NCBI GenBank assembly: GCA_028565635.1 | Contig: JAOXYB010059156.1 | Coordinates: 1 to 10,856, forward strand | Length of the DNA: 10,856 nucleotides | Direction: 5' to 3' | DNA from: Phoronis ovalis | Taxonomy: Eukaryota; Phoronida; Phoronidae | Part shown: in pieces, positions 1 to 7,740 of the stretch | Layout of the letters: each line of letters opens with the position of its first letter | Numbering within the stretch: the stretch's first letter is position 1 | Translations under genes and position numbers: made by a program | Notes under the pieces: generated by a model | Databases searched by the model: none | Seen by the model: the letters and a program-made list of their open reading frames with translations, nothing else | What the model was told of the DNA's origin: nothing

Positions 1-369
1 TCCGACCGTAATAAATATTTACTTTACCGATTTCGGTATCTCGTTGATTTCTCATTGCAAGGCTATCAAAATAATTCGTCTGAAAAGGTCGAATTTACTA
101 TGAAAGACCGAATATTACCTCCAACAGAAAGACAAGATAAAATTATTAATTTCCTCAAATATAAGTTAGGTGACATTTTAGTCATTGAACCGGCTAGTAT
201 ATCCATCCGCTCCACACTCAGAGAACTGGGATTAGATTCGTCTCAGGCTGTAGAAACTAGAAACCAGATCCAAACACATTTCGATTATGGAATACAAATT
301 ACAGAGCTTTTAGCGGATAACATTACCATTCTTTCCCTTGCAAACAATATAAATTCATGTCTGGCCTAA
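1..369 (+). CDS. C-terminal acyl carrier protein domain of an animal type I polyketide/fatty acid synthase (partial, 5' end off window)
   Basis: The frame is open from base 1 to the TAA at 367-369, about 122 codons. The last 80 or so residues read as an ACP. An ERQDKIINFLKYKLGDIL helix comes first, then the phosphopantetheine site LRELGLDSSQAVETRNQI, then a helix with ITELLADNITILSLANNI. The serine that would carry the 4'-phosphopantetheine arm is codon 238-240 in the GLDSS motif. Such a domain holds the growing acyl chain as a thioester for the synthase's other domains in the cytosol. The protein ends about 12 residues after the last ACP helix, so no thioesterase follows. There is no convincing ATG before the domain. 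Codons 1-20 may be true linker, or intron read through to an AG at 60-61 that follows a pyrimidine-rich stretch, so the left exon border is uncertain. A single-domain ACP or another carrier-protein family is less likely. The domain call is firm; the full architecture is inference. Confidence 0.85.
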   Translation, partial: SDRNKYLLYRFRYLVDFSLQGYQNNSSEKVEFTMKDRILPPTERQDKIINFLKYKLGDILVIEPASISIRSTLRELGLDSSQAVETRNQIQTHFDYGIQITELLADNITILSLANNINSCLA

Positions 370-671
370 TTGTTTTTTCTAGTCTCGAGCTGTTTTGACA
401 TTGTCCAATTTTGGTAAGGCACGTGTCTGTTATATAGTACTTTGTATACTTATTGGCTTACAAGTGGAGTAGCGTTCCCTACGTTGTTTTCTGGCATCTA
501 GTATCTGAGTTGTTTATTAGTCAACTGCTTGGAGTTATTACAGTATGTCGGTTGCTCCATTTCATAAGTCAGACTTTTGAAGATTTTGTTTTAAAAGAAT
601 AGCTGGCATTCGATGGTACACTGGCTACTGACTGGCTTCAATTCGTTGACTTCGATTCTGTCATGTTTTAT
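370..671 (+). other. probable 3' UTR or flank of the synthase gene
   Basis: Stops occur in every frame and no motif is recognisable. By position it should include the 3' UTR. The first plausible polyadenylation hexamer after the stop is ATTAAA at 914-919, followed by GT-rich sequence at 928-938. However, that hexamer lies inside a dispersed-repeat fragment, so the transcript end is not established. Confidence 0.35.
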
Positions 672-729
672 ATTATTTTATTACGATACAATATATTTTT
701 ATTATTTTATTACGATACAATATATTTTT
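672..729. repeat. perfect 29-bp tandem duplication
   Basis: The 29 bases at 672-700 recur without a mismatch at 701-729, and each copy contains TTACGATACAATATA. Perfect identity amid diverged DNA suggests a recent slippage or duplication event. An open frame crosses it (613-918), but its translation there is aromatic-rich low complexity and I do not count it as a gene. Confidence 0.9.
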
Positions 730-743
730 AATGTTACTACATA

Positions 744-966
744 TCCCGGAGGGGCACTTAGCCAATTTGTGGTTCGGAGGCGAGGCCCAGGCTTCAAGAC
801 CCTATACCTGTTGTACGTCAGCTATGTCAAAAAACATACCCCGTTGTACGAAAAGGTAGCTAAAAACATTTTTCCTGCTGGTGAACCCGCAATGAACCTT
901 TTTATTCTCCTTGATTAAAGAGCACCAGTGTGAATTGGTAGGAAATACGAAGAAGAAGAAGAAGAA
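744..966 (+). mobile_element. dispersed-repeat fragment ending in a (GAA)6 tail
   Basis: This block is richer in GC than its surroundings. Its first 30 bases (744-773) match 7631-7659 at about 24 of 30 positions, so it belongs to a repeat family with at least two members in the window. It ends in six GAA triplets (949-966), as many non-LTR retrotransposons and SINEs end in a short simple repeat. No reverse transcriptase or endonuclease motif can be read. The 613-918 frame that runs through it is not protein-like. The boundaries are approximate, and the retrotransposon label is inferred from the tail. Confidence 0.4.
914..919 (+). promoter_or_regulatory. possible polyadenylation signal ATTAAA
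   Basis: This is the commonest variant hexamer, with GT-rich DNA 9-20 bases downstream. It is the first candidate signal after the synthase stop codon, but it lies within a repeat fragment, so it may belong to the repeat rather than the gene. Confidence 0.25.
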
Positions 967-1189
967 TGAGGCAGTTCTTAGTTTGGGAATAATCCCATCA
1001 ACCTTTGATAAAAAATGCCTATTTTTAAATTGTAAATAATTTTAAATGAAAATGTCTCCATGGCTGCCCAGAGGTAAGAAAAAGGAAAAGAGGAAGAAAA
1101 CATGTTAATTAATACTCTTGACGGACTATAATCAGTTCTTTACAAATATGCATCAACCATCACTACAGTTACTATTACTATACCCACTG
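967..1189. other. AT-rich spacer, no gene seen
   Basis: A purine-rich patch (1075-1100) and ordinary AT-rich sequence. No open frame, hairpin or repeat stands out. Confidence 0.5.
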
Positions 1190-1552
1190 ATTATAATATT
1201 AATAATTATGAGATATGTTTTTTGAGTTAATCATGTTTTTTACAAAAATATATATTTGCTACAACTGCGTACCACCAATATTAACACACTATAATATAGT
1301 ATTAATTAATTAGTATATATGTTTTATGTATATTTCTAATAAGTTTATTTATATCCAAGTTTGCCATATATTGAAAGCATGCACCCTGCATTTGAAAACG
1401 TTTGTCTCACGTACTAGGGACTGCTGATTATGATTTCAAGTAAAATGTTGGATTTTGTTTTAATTGGTATTTCTCTTCTATTTGGATTGGTTTACAAATA
1501 AGTAACTACCATACTAACCAACAATTATTACGCATGTTTTTACTACTGTACT
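1190..1552. repeat. possible degenerate unit preceding the 370-415 bp tandem array
   Basis: At 1190-1210 there is a version of the ATTATAATATTAAT motif that opens each array unit. It lies 363 bp before the first clear unit, and both are preceded by similar ACTACTGTACTA or ACTATTACTATACC sequence. The interior cannot be aligned convincingly by eye, so this is either a much older copy or chance in AT-rich DNA. Confidence 0.3.
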
Positions 1553-2755
1553 AATTATAATATTAATTATGAAAATTGTGCTTTGCCTTAGCTAGTCATA
1601 TATGATATAACTACCTGTTCCAGTTACCGTGTCTAATTTAATGCAGAACAAAAAATAGTACCACATATTTACCAAATGCTAAATTGCATTCTCGAGGTTT
1701 GTGGTAGTTTTTTCTAAACAGGTTATTTAATTAAAAGCTTCTGTATGGGGACAGGTACGTAACTGTGCATTTTGTGCAGGAAGCTATCGATACCTTGAAC
1801 AAGTTGATTTCGTCTCACTTATAGTATATAAAGAGTTGAACCCTTTATGTATGTTGCCTGGCTATATTTATGTGTTTAGGTAGCTACAACGTTTGCTTTG
1901 GAAGCTTATATTAGACCAGTGCAATTGCTTTTTTCCAGATTTTCTAATTATAATATTAATTATGTCTTTGGGCCAAACTCACTTTAGAATGAAGTAGATC
2001 TAAAATATGATTACTAATACGGTTACTGTGTGTAATTTACAGCAAGACAAAACATGTTATCACACATTTTCCAAACGCTAAATTGCATTCTGATTCTTGA
2101 GGTTTGTGGTAGTTTTTTTCCAAACATTTTATTTAATTAAGCTGCTATATGGGGACACCAAGCGACGATACCTTAATTTCATGTAGGTTGATTAAGATAT
2201 TATTATTTTATATAGAGGGTTGGATATTCATATATGTTTCATAGCTATATTGATATGTTTCATAGCTATATATTTATGTCTTTTGGTGCACTTATTTTTA
2301 TTTCCAGATTTTCCAATTATAATATTAATTACGTCTTTGGGCCAAAGTCACTTCAGAATGAAGTAGATCTAAATATAACTACTGTTACAGTTACTGCATC
2401 TAATATTGTGCAAGACAAAACTTATTATCACGCACTTCCCAAATGCTAAGTTGCATTCTGATTCTCGAGCTTTGTTGGAGCTTTTTCTAATAATGTATTT
2501 ACTTAAAAGTTTCTGAATAGGAATAGTAACTCGGAATTTTGTACACCAAGTCAACGATACCTTAATTGTGTTGATTTCGTCTCACCTATTACCCAGGATA
2601 TTATTAATTATTTAATATAAAGAGTTCAATATTTGTTTATGGTTTACAGCTGTAATTGAATATCTTTAGGTAGCTATAGCGTTTGCTTAGGGAGCTTTAT
2701 TTGGTGCAACTCTTTTCTTTCAGATTTTCCATTCATTTTACTATAAATAATTATG
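1553..2755 (+). repeat. diverged tandem array, three units of about 370-415 bp
   Basis: Units begin at about 1553, 1946 and 2315 with AATTATAATATTAATTA. A truncated fourth start follows CAGATTTTCC at 2721. Shared blocks recur in the same order. One is the TTTGGGCCAAA-TCACTT-AGAATGAAGTAGATCTAAA stretch in units 2 and 3. Others are CTAAATTGCATTCT, GGTTTGTGGTAG, CTATATGGGGACA and GATACCTT. Unit 1 (393 bp) and unit 3 (about 416 bp) share GTTGATTTCGTCTCAC and GGTAGCTA-A-CGTTTGCTT, which unit 2 (369 bp) has lost. Differences include single-base indels that would shift a reading frame, so the array looks non-coding. Unit 3 has a short open frame (to 2449) whose counterpart in unit 2 has stops and a frame change. 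It resembles a local satellite or an expanded intron segment. Confidence 0.85.
2232..2271. repeat. short direct repeat inside array unit 2
   Basis: ATATGTTTCATAGCTATAT occurs at 2232-2250 and again at 2253-2271, a period of 21 bp. It gives the repeated MFHSYI peptide seen on translation, which is a by-product of the duplication. Confidence 0.9.
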
Positions 2756-3105
2756 TAATACTTTTATAATCTGAAATGTAAGGTCTGTACCAGAGTAATT
2801 TTATTTGATTAAAGATGTAATCTTACATTATTTAAGGTAATATGTATTCTGATTTTTGTCATTGTTATAATCTTTTCGTGGCTGCTGCATGAGTTGATTT
2901 AAGCTGCCATTCAGTTACACTGTAAGTAAAGATTTATCTGACTTAAAAAAATCAGAAAATAAAATTAAATACAGACCAAATATTTATAGTAAATTTATTA
3001 TACTATCTTATATTTCAAATCAACCCGACAACTTATACATGCAGATGTCATATATTAATTTGATGAATGTTGCAGTGGATGATGTATAACGTTAGGCGTG
3101 CAAAG
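2756..3105. other. AT-rich spacer, no gene seen
   Basis: No substantial open frame or repeat. ATTAAA and AATAAA hexamers occur (2806 and 2960 region), but nothing upstream ties them to a gene. Confidence 0.5.
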
Positions 3106-3169
3106 AGCTGGGCGCCGGACGACTTGAGTAGATGTTAATGAAACATCTCAAGTTATATGAAGCCCAGTT
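3106..3169 (+). other. imperfect hairpin of about 64 nt
   Basis: The outer stem CTGGGC (3108-3113) pairs with GCCCAG (3162-3167). The inner stem ACTTG plus AGATGTT pairs with AACATCT plus CAAGT, leaving a 3-nt bulge and a loop of about 5 nt. The two stems are separated by an 8-base internal loop on each side. The size resembles a small-RNA precursor, but no family is recognised and it may be the residue of a MITE. Confidence 0.35.
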
Positions 3170-4001
3170 GTTTGAATTCTCTTGACTTATGATATGTGAA
3201 GGAAAAACGTTTGCTCACAACATATTCAAAAATTTAAAAATGCTTATCTCAAGTGTTTCTTTTTAAAGCGGAACATGTTTGTTTTTCGTAATTACGAAAC
3301 AGCGGGTTGTATTGACTGTAAAAAATTAGCGAAAAACAAAATATATTGGAAGATGTTTCTAATAATATTTGAAAGGCATGACATGTATCCTTATTTTACC
3401 GTGTTGGCATTTGATTTTAGAATAATGGCTATAGCCGTACAGAATTTTTGCGATTTTGTGCTTGGCCGAGGTATACGATTACGTTTTGTACACTACTTCT
3501 GATGACGTTAGCCATGGAGTCGAGAGTAAAAAATGATATCTAAATTAGGCTCAAATGAAGGAAAAAACATATAAAAAAATAAAAAAGTTTACCTCTAGAT
3601 TTTTTTTAAATACGAAAAGGACACAGTTTTGAACTTGCCGTTAAAAATACGTCAGGGCGCTACGAATTAGCCAAATATCTTGACCTTTAAACAAAATAGA
3701 TTTTTTTTTCTAATACCTAATTAAAGCCGCCTTAAAACGGTGATCATTTCTCAAACACCCCCTAAACGTAGATAACGGCAATTCACAAAAATGCAACATT
3801 TGGACGTTTTTTACCAGCTTTCTCGCGGAAACCGACTTAAGGCTAAATTTTCCTATGAAACACCCATATAAATCTGTCGCCAGCTAACTTCAAGTCGAAA
3901 ACATTCCTTTATACAAAATTGTTATATTCACTGAAAACATTCAAATATGAACATCACTAAATAACGAAATTGATAAGTTTCTTATATTACTTCAATCTAT
4001 A
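3170..4001. other. long interval without a supported gene
   Basis: A 75-codon frame with ATG runs from 3275 to 3502. Its residues are mostly hydrophobic or aromatic, with no recognisable domain, so it is not called as a gene. Poly-A and poly-T runs lie near 3570-3610 and 3700. I see no repeats or RNA structure. Confidence 0.5.
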
Positions 4002-4042
4002 TCTAGGATATATAAAACTCTTAGAGTTTTATATATCCTAGA
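4002..4042. repeat. perfect 41-bp palindrome (20-bp arms, one central base)
   Basis: TCTAGGATATATAAAACTC at 4002-4020 is followed by its exact reverse complement at 4024-4042. The central TTA adds one more pair, giving 20-bp arms around T4022. On either side lies a CTTCAAT sequence. On one strand it could form a tight cruciform or hairpin. It may be a small MITE or an inverted-duplication scar. Confidence 0.95.
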
Positions 4043-4432
4043 CCTAGCTTCAATGGATTATTATCAAGTGCCGTTTTGACTTTTCTGATTTCACATTTTC
4101 GCAAGAAAAATTTAAAGGCACTTTATATTTATCCTGACTAACTATATAGCAACTATATCCTAATTGCACTTTTTATGAAAACCGTAAACTCATAAGGCTC
4201 GTAATGGGAAAACTATCGTTGCAACAACCAGGCTTTGATGCAGTAATACAATTTAAAAAATGAGCCCAGAAGAAGATATGATATTCTAAGATAAGATAAA
4301 ATTTGTGATTTCTTGCACTGTCAGTATACCGCGTCCAATTAATGTTATACAAAATGAATAAGATGTATTAAATCATTTTGTGAGTGTTCACAGCTAACTA
4401 TTAAGTAAGAAATAGTTTTCCTCAATTACAGT
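4043..4432. other. spacer, no gene seen
   Basis: AT-rich sequence leading up to the foldback element. No open frame of note, and no repeat recognised. Confidence 0.5.
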
Positions 4433-4580
4433 CCTACCTAACTAGCGTAGACTCGAACCGTCAATACGCACTCGCGTCCGACTCGCGCATCTGTTTCCTA
4501 CACTCGAACCCTTTTTCCGGGTTTCGCACCGAAATTCTCGCTACTCGACTACCGTCGTTTCCGTAGAAGCGTACAAGTTG
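4433..4580 (+). repeat. left inverted-repeat arm with ACTCG sub-repeats
   Basis: ACTCG occurs at 4451, 4470, 4481, 4502 and 4543 in the arm, and again at 4591 and 4611 just inside it. Several spacings are near 20 or 40 bp. The motif usually begins a unit that ends in TTTCC or CCG. This suggests the arm grew from a degenerate unit of about 20 bp. Confidence 0.6.
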
Positions 4581-4660
4581 CCCGGCAGGAACTCGTACAT
4601 ATTTCCGATGACTCGAACAGCAGGGATTCCTTTAATTGCATTTAAAGTGAAAACAAAAAT

Positions 4661-4677
4661 TGTGTGGAATCCACACA
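4661..4677. repeat. small central palindrome of the foldback element
   Basis: TGTGTGGA and TCCACACA flank a single A. It lies within 5 bases of the midpoint of the 4433-4896 element, so the centre could also fold. Confidence 0.7.
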
Positions 4678-5005
4678 TTCAGGGCTGCATTGCACTGCGA
4701 AAGATGATTTAGAGAACAAAATATACCTACAGCTACATTTATCCCCGCTAAATAAAATGACAACTTATGCGAGTCTGCGGAAATGACAATTCGAGTAGCA
4801 GGAATTTCGGTGCGAGAACGGGAAAATGGGTTCTAATAGTAAGAAACAAGTCCGCGAATGGGGATTGACGATTCGAGTCTACGCTAGTTAGGTAGGCCAG
4901 GCATTTAATTCCGGTCACATAAGCTTGATCAAAACGGTGTCAGCTTAATATCTTTCAAGTTCGCCTCGGGTTGTGTTTAATGTATATACACTGTATTCGC
5001 AATGA

Positions 5006-5137
5006 TTAGATTTTAAGTTCAGAAATTTTGCACACAAGTTTTTCATTTTCTTTTTCTAATGCCACTTGATTGTTGAGCGCCAAACGTTTTGCTATTTCTA
5101 TTTCAATTTTCAAATTTAGTACCACCTTTAATTTCAT
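5006..5137 (-). CDS. small hypothetical protein, 43 aa, helix/coiled-coil-like
   Basis: An ATG at 5137-5135 opens 43 codons ending in TAA at 5008-5006. The residues are rich in K, E, I and L and suggest an amphipathic helix (for example LALNNQVALEKENEKLVCKI). It begins 17 bases after the stop of the larger minus-strand frame at 5155-5472, but in a different frame. It may be the frameshifted tail of that frame, a separate exon, or chance. No family is recognised, and it is short enough to occur by accident in AT-rich DNA. Confidence 0.25.
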   Translation of the reverse strand: MKLKVVLNLKIEIEIAKRLALNNQVALEKENEKLVCKISELKI

Positions 5138-5154
5138 TATCACTGCCTAACAAA

Positions 5155-5472
5155 TTACCCAAATATATAATAAAAACCTTTGCTTCTAACTTTAACTAAG
5201 CGATATTCTAAATTAGGATCATTTAATTTAAACTCAAGAGAATACAAAGCATGAGAACCTATTTCAATATTAGTGTTGCTACATAACTCAAAAGGAAAAT
5301 CATTAATGTTGTCAACTAAATTACTATGCACTGTACAAACATAAAATGGAATAATTTGACTACCCCGGGCTTTTAGCTGTGAAAGAATAGTGTATGACAG
5401 TCCTGTTTGTAGCCGTGCATGTGCAGCACACACTTTTAGCAGCCGGATGTCACTATACTTCGTGTCACTTTT
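5155..5472 (-). CDS. unrecognised protein-like open frame, 105 codons, no ATG (exon or pseudogene)
   Basis: The frame is open from 5472 down to the TAA at 5157-5155 and contains no ATG at all. If real, it is therefore an exon or a broken gene rather than a complete one. Composition is balanced and globular-looking, with charged and aromatic residues spread evenly. Recognisable stretches are LQTGLSYTILSQLKARG, then VCTVHSNLVDNINDFPFELC, then LEYRLVKVRSKGFYYIFG at the end. I do not recognise a domain. It lies between the foldback element and a GCGCCAYCT repeat, so it could be a transposon-borne fragment. The 43-aa frame follows directly downstream. Confidence 0.35.
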   Translation of the reverse strand, partial: KSDTKYSDIRLLKVCAAHARLQTGLSYTILSQLKARGSQIIPFYVCTVHSNLVDNINDFPFELCSNTNIEIGSHALYSLEFKLNDPNLEYRLVKVRSKGFYYIFG

Positions 5473-5634
5473 TTAACCTCATATTTCATTGCATATTGCA
5501 GAGAAAAAGTACTACTCGTATAGTTTAATAAAGCCGTAGTAAAACCGAAATATTTACAATTCTAAATTTGTGAATTTTCTAAAACAAAATTGTTTTTTCG
5601 AAATTCCATGTTAATTATAGCACCCTGACTTATT

Positions 5635-5720
5635 GGCGACAATGCGCCATCTGTTCGTTTGGATGCGTGTTGTTTTATTCTTAAACAGCTTAATTAATCA
5701 ACATATGAACTAGGCGATTA
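5635..5720 (+). repeat. GCGCCAYCT-core dispersed repeat, copy 1
   Basis: This copy opens GGCGACAATGCGCCATCTG. It shares, in the same order, a CATTTGG/CGTTTGG block, CAGCTTAAT and AGGCGATTA with 8606-8690. An inverted partner of the core lies at 6072-6110. The family is not identified. Confidence 0.6.
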
Positions 5721-6071
5721 GCAGACACCTACGGGAAAGGTGACTGAGCTGTTTGGAATACTACTGAGTGGTAAACAACAAAAGTGGCACGATGTAATAT
5801 GTTAAGCTATGAGGTGATGTGTCAATTTATTCGTGCAAAAGGGAGAATATTAATATCATTTAATAACTGAGAGGTTTGATTTACATCTGGTTTATATTTC
5901 ACATAACACTTTTTGTATTTTTTTGTAGAAATATTGTTTTGAGCGCATAAAAAAGAAGTGATATCCTATTCGAACTTTTTTGAAGTATCGATTGACTACG
6001 CGATAATAAGACTTCCTTAACTTGGAAATTATTCTCAACCAAAAGCGGCTGTTACCCTAATTTCTTTTATT
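5721..6071. other. spacer between opposed repeat cores, no gene seen
   Basis: No open frame of note. It is bounded by oppositely oriented GCGCCAYCT cores about 470 bp apart, so it might be the body of one decayed inverted-repeat element, but the flanking arms match only near the core. Confidence 0.3.
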
Positions 6072-6110
6072 CCAAATGAATGAGATATCGATGTAGGTGG
6101 CGCACTGTCG
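6072..6110 (-). repeat. GCGCCAYCT-core repeat, inverted copy
   Basis: Read on the minus strand it gives CGACAGTGCGCCACCTA, then after about 12 bases CTCATTCATTTGGA. These match CGACAAAGCGCCACCTA and TTATTCATTTGGA at 8608-8642. Similarity is lost beyond this. Confidence 0.5.
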
Positions 6111-6929
6111 AGCATATTTTGGACGGCATTGTGACATAGGATTTCATCAAGCATTTTTTTTAACAAAAACTTCTATCACAAATTTAGAATGGTAAATATT
6201 CCGTTTTCACTTTGCTTTTACTAAAATACACCGGTAATAATTTTTTCTCGGCAATAGATCATTAAAAAAACTGTGACATAAACATTTTTAGTAGCACCTT
6301 TTATTTTTGACCAGGCAATTAGATGAGCGCATTTTATTAGACGAAACTGTTCACAGAACACCCATATTTGTTCGCTCTAAATTATCTAAAAAAAAAAATG
6401 TTCAAGAGGATGACACCTGAAAATACTAAAGGCTAGCAGGAATTTTGTTAAAAAAATTTACCTTAAAAGTATATGTGCATTTTCTCTATTGTACATTCAC
6501 TTCCGCGTTCGTAGTATTTAACCAAGTTCATCCCTCGTGTTCGTAGTAAATGTTCCACTACATGACGTACTCTAATCGGCTGTCACACTGTGGCTAATAA
6601 GAAGCGCTCAAGGACTCCACTTCCCACGCTATAATTTGACAGCAGGCATTGACCTGTCGTGTGACGTTTTTATGTCATTTCTTATATGGGCAAGTGTGAA
6701 TGGAGTTTATTAAACAGCCATGAGGCCGCGAAAAGTGTAATTACAGCGTTCATGTACAGCTAACGAAATCATTCATACCAGTTTCCCCGGGACAGTCTAA
6801 AACAGATATAAAACAGATAACAGTGTGAAATTAAACTTGAACTGTTCAGTATACCACTTATGTTTAGATTCTGTTTAATTCATCTGTGATACAAAATAGA
6901 ATATGAAGATAATTAAAAAGAACATTTAA
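6111..6929. other. long interval without a supported gene
   Basis: It contains an A11 run (6388-6398) and two TGACGT-containing spots (6563 and 6661 region) with no promoter context. A chance 45-codon plus-strand frame ends at about 6711. No repeat or RNA gene recognised. Confidence 0.45.
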
Positions 6930-7020
6930 TTACAGATTTCATTGGTTTTCAAAAAGGCGTTTGACTGGGTAGACAAGGAACCTTCTCATGGTTAAACCAT
7001 TCACCCGATTCATTTTCTAG
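6930..7020 (+). pseudogene. frameshifted remnant of a LINE reverse transcriptase (motif A region)
   Basis: Bases 6936-6980 read ISLVFKKAFDWVDKE, which matches the conserved F-x-D-F-x-K-A-F-D-x-V-D stretch of non-LTR retrotransposon reverse transcriptase. The catalytic aspartate that normally follows the leucine (LDFKKAF) is valine here, so the site is dead. The frame stops at 6993-6995. Shifting by one base at 6981 gives LLMVK from 6982, as expected after WVDKE in these enzymes, and this frame stops at 7018-7020. A TAA at 6927-6929 closes it upstream. This is a short, old fossil. The clade cannot be assigned from so few residues. Confidence 0.75.
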
Positions 7021-7059
7021 CCGTGACACCACTTGACCCTTTACAAATGTAATGTATTT

Positions 7060-7372
7060 TGTATCAATGAATTAAAAATATACACATACATGTAGGTTCT
7101 TTTTCTAATATACCATTTAATAAAAAAATTAAAATATATTTAAAAATGATAATTAAAAAGTAATAATAAGTTATCATTGCAAAAGTTATTTTCATTTAAA
7201 AACTGCAAAAAAATCAATCAACAATATAAATGCAATTAAAGTTTTAAAAAATATTAAATAAAAATACAATTTAAAAAAGTTTACTAATTTTAAAATGAAT
7301 TGTAAGAAAATAAACAAATACATAATTAAAGAAATGTAGAAAAAATCTATTAAAAAAGTAATAAAAAATGAT
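7060..7372. repeat. A-rich low-complexity tract
   Basis: The plus strand is dominated by A with scattered T, including many AATTAAAAA and AATAAAAA strings. The minus-strand frame through it (7192-7440) translates to almost pure F, I, L and Y, and is composition noise. GATAATTAAAAAG occurs here at about 7147 and also at about 6907. Confidence 0.7.
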
Positions 7373-7440
7373 ATCGTTATATCGCTCTTAGAACCTTGCT
7401 TAACCTTTCTTTGACACTGTATGTATTGTTCAGGTACCAC

Positions 7441-7630
7441 CTAACGCTTAACAGCTGATTTTCTCCATCAATGAGTACCCTAGTGCTCAGTATTATTATC
7501 TCTAACTTTCACATGCCATGACCCGGCCATGTCTATTTTGAACCGAATATGTTCATGTCAACTGAGGTCAGGAGTACAACTACTATCAAATGTTTGATCC
7601 CATTTAACTTTTTTTTATCCGAATGAGTAT
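7441..7630. other. spacer, no gene seen
   Basis: Mixed-composition sequence with no sizeable open frame and no recognised motif. Confidence 0.4.
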
Positions 7631-7659
7631 TCCTGGGGGGAACTTGGCCAATTTTTGGT
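7631..7659 (+). repeat. second copy of the 744-773 repeat block
   Basis: TCCTGGGGGG followed by AACTTGGCCAATTTTTGGT aligns with 744-773 at about 24 of 30 positions with one gap. The sequence after it diverges. This supports a dispersed family whose unit begins, or is conserved, around this GGCCAATTT core. Confidence 0.6.
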
Positions 7660-7740
7660 AAGTGTGAGAGCACCTGCAATAATTCTCATGACAATTAAGG
7701 ATGGGAGTCCTCCCTGACAGTATTCTAGGCTAAGACACAG

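Larger units (their letters stand above)
4433..4896. mobile_element. foldback / MITE-like element with long terminal inverted repeats
   Basis: The termini 4433-4465 and 4864-4896 are reverse complements at 32 of 33 positions, with CCTACCTAAC as the outermost bases. Similarity continues inward with small indels through 4580 on the left and 4761 on the right. It includes a 14-bp identical block, TCGCACCGAAATTC (4524-4537 and, inverted, 4802-4815). The arms are about 148 and 136 bp, around an unrelated centre of about 180 bp. No transposase can be read, so the element would be non-autonomous. No clear target-site duplication flanks it: left flank ends ATTACAGT, right flank begins CCAGGCAT. Its GC content is well above that of the surroundings. 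It could be a foldback DNA transposon, or an inverted duplication of another repeat. Confidence 0.8.

Noticed and set aside
613-918. 101-codon plus-strand frame with ATG
   Set aside because: Its first part is aromatic-rich low complexity from the 29-bp duplication, and the rest lies in a dispersed repeat with no protein motif.
2234-2449. 71-codon plus-strand frame in the tandem array
   Set aside because: The matching stretch in the neighbouring unit has stops and a one-base indel, so the frame is not conserved; its start is a local duplication.
2369-2554. 61-codon minus-strand frame
   Set aside because: Antisense to the array, with no protein features.
3275-3502. 75-codon plus-strand frame with ATG
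   Set aside because: No domain, no signal for a start or polyadenylation, and length within chance for this composition.
4449-4511. GGTTCGAGTCT and GGGTTCGAGTG on the minus strand, resembling a tRNA T-arm / B box
   Set aside because: No A box, anticodon arm or acceptor stem is in register, and the motif is part of the ACTCG repeat of the foldback arms.
6563-6670. TGACGT elements considered as a CRE-type promoter
   Set aside because: Two hexamer-scale matches with no TATA box, start site or gene beside them are expected by chance.
7192-7440. 82-codon minus-strand frame that looks like membrane segments
   Set aside because: Translation of an A-rich tract into F, I, L and Y; the hydrophobicity is a composition effect.
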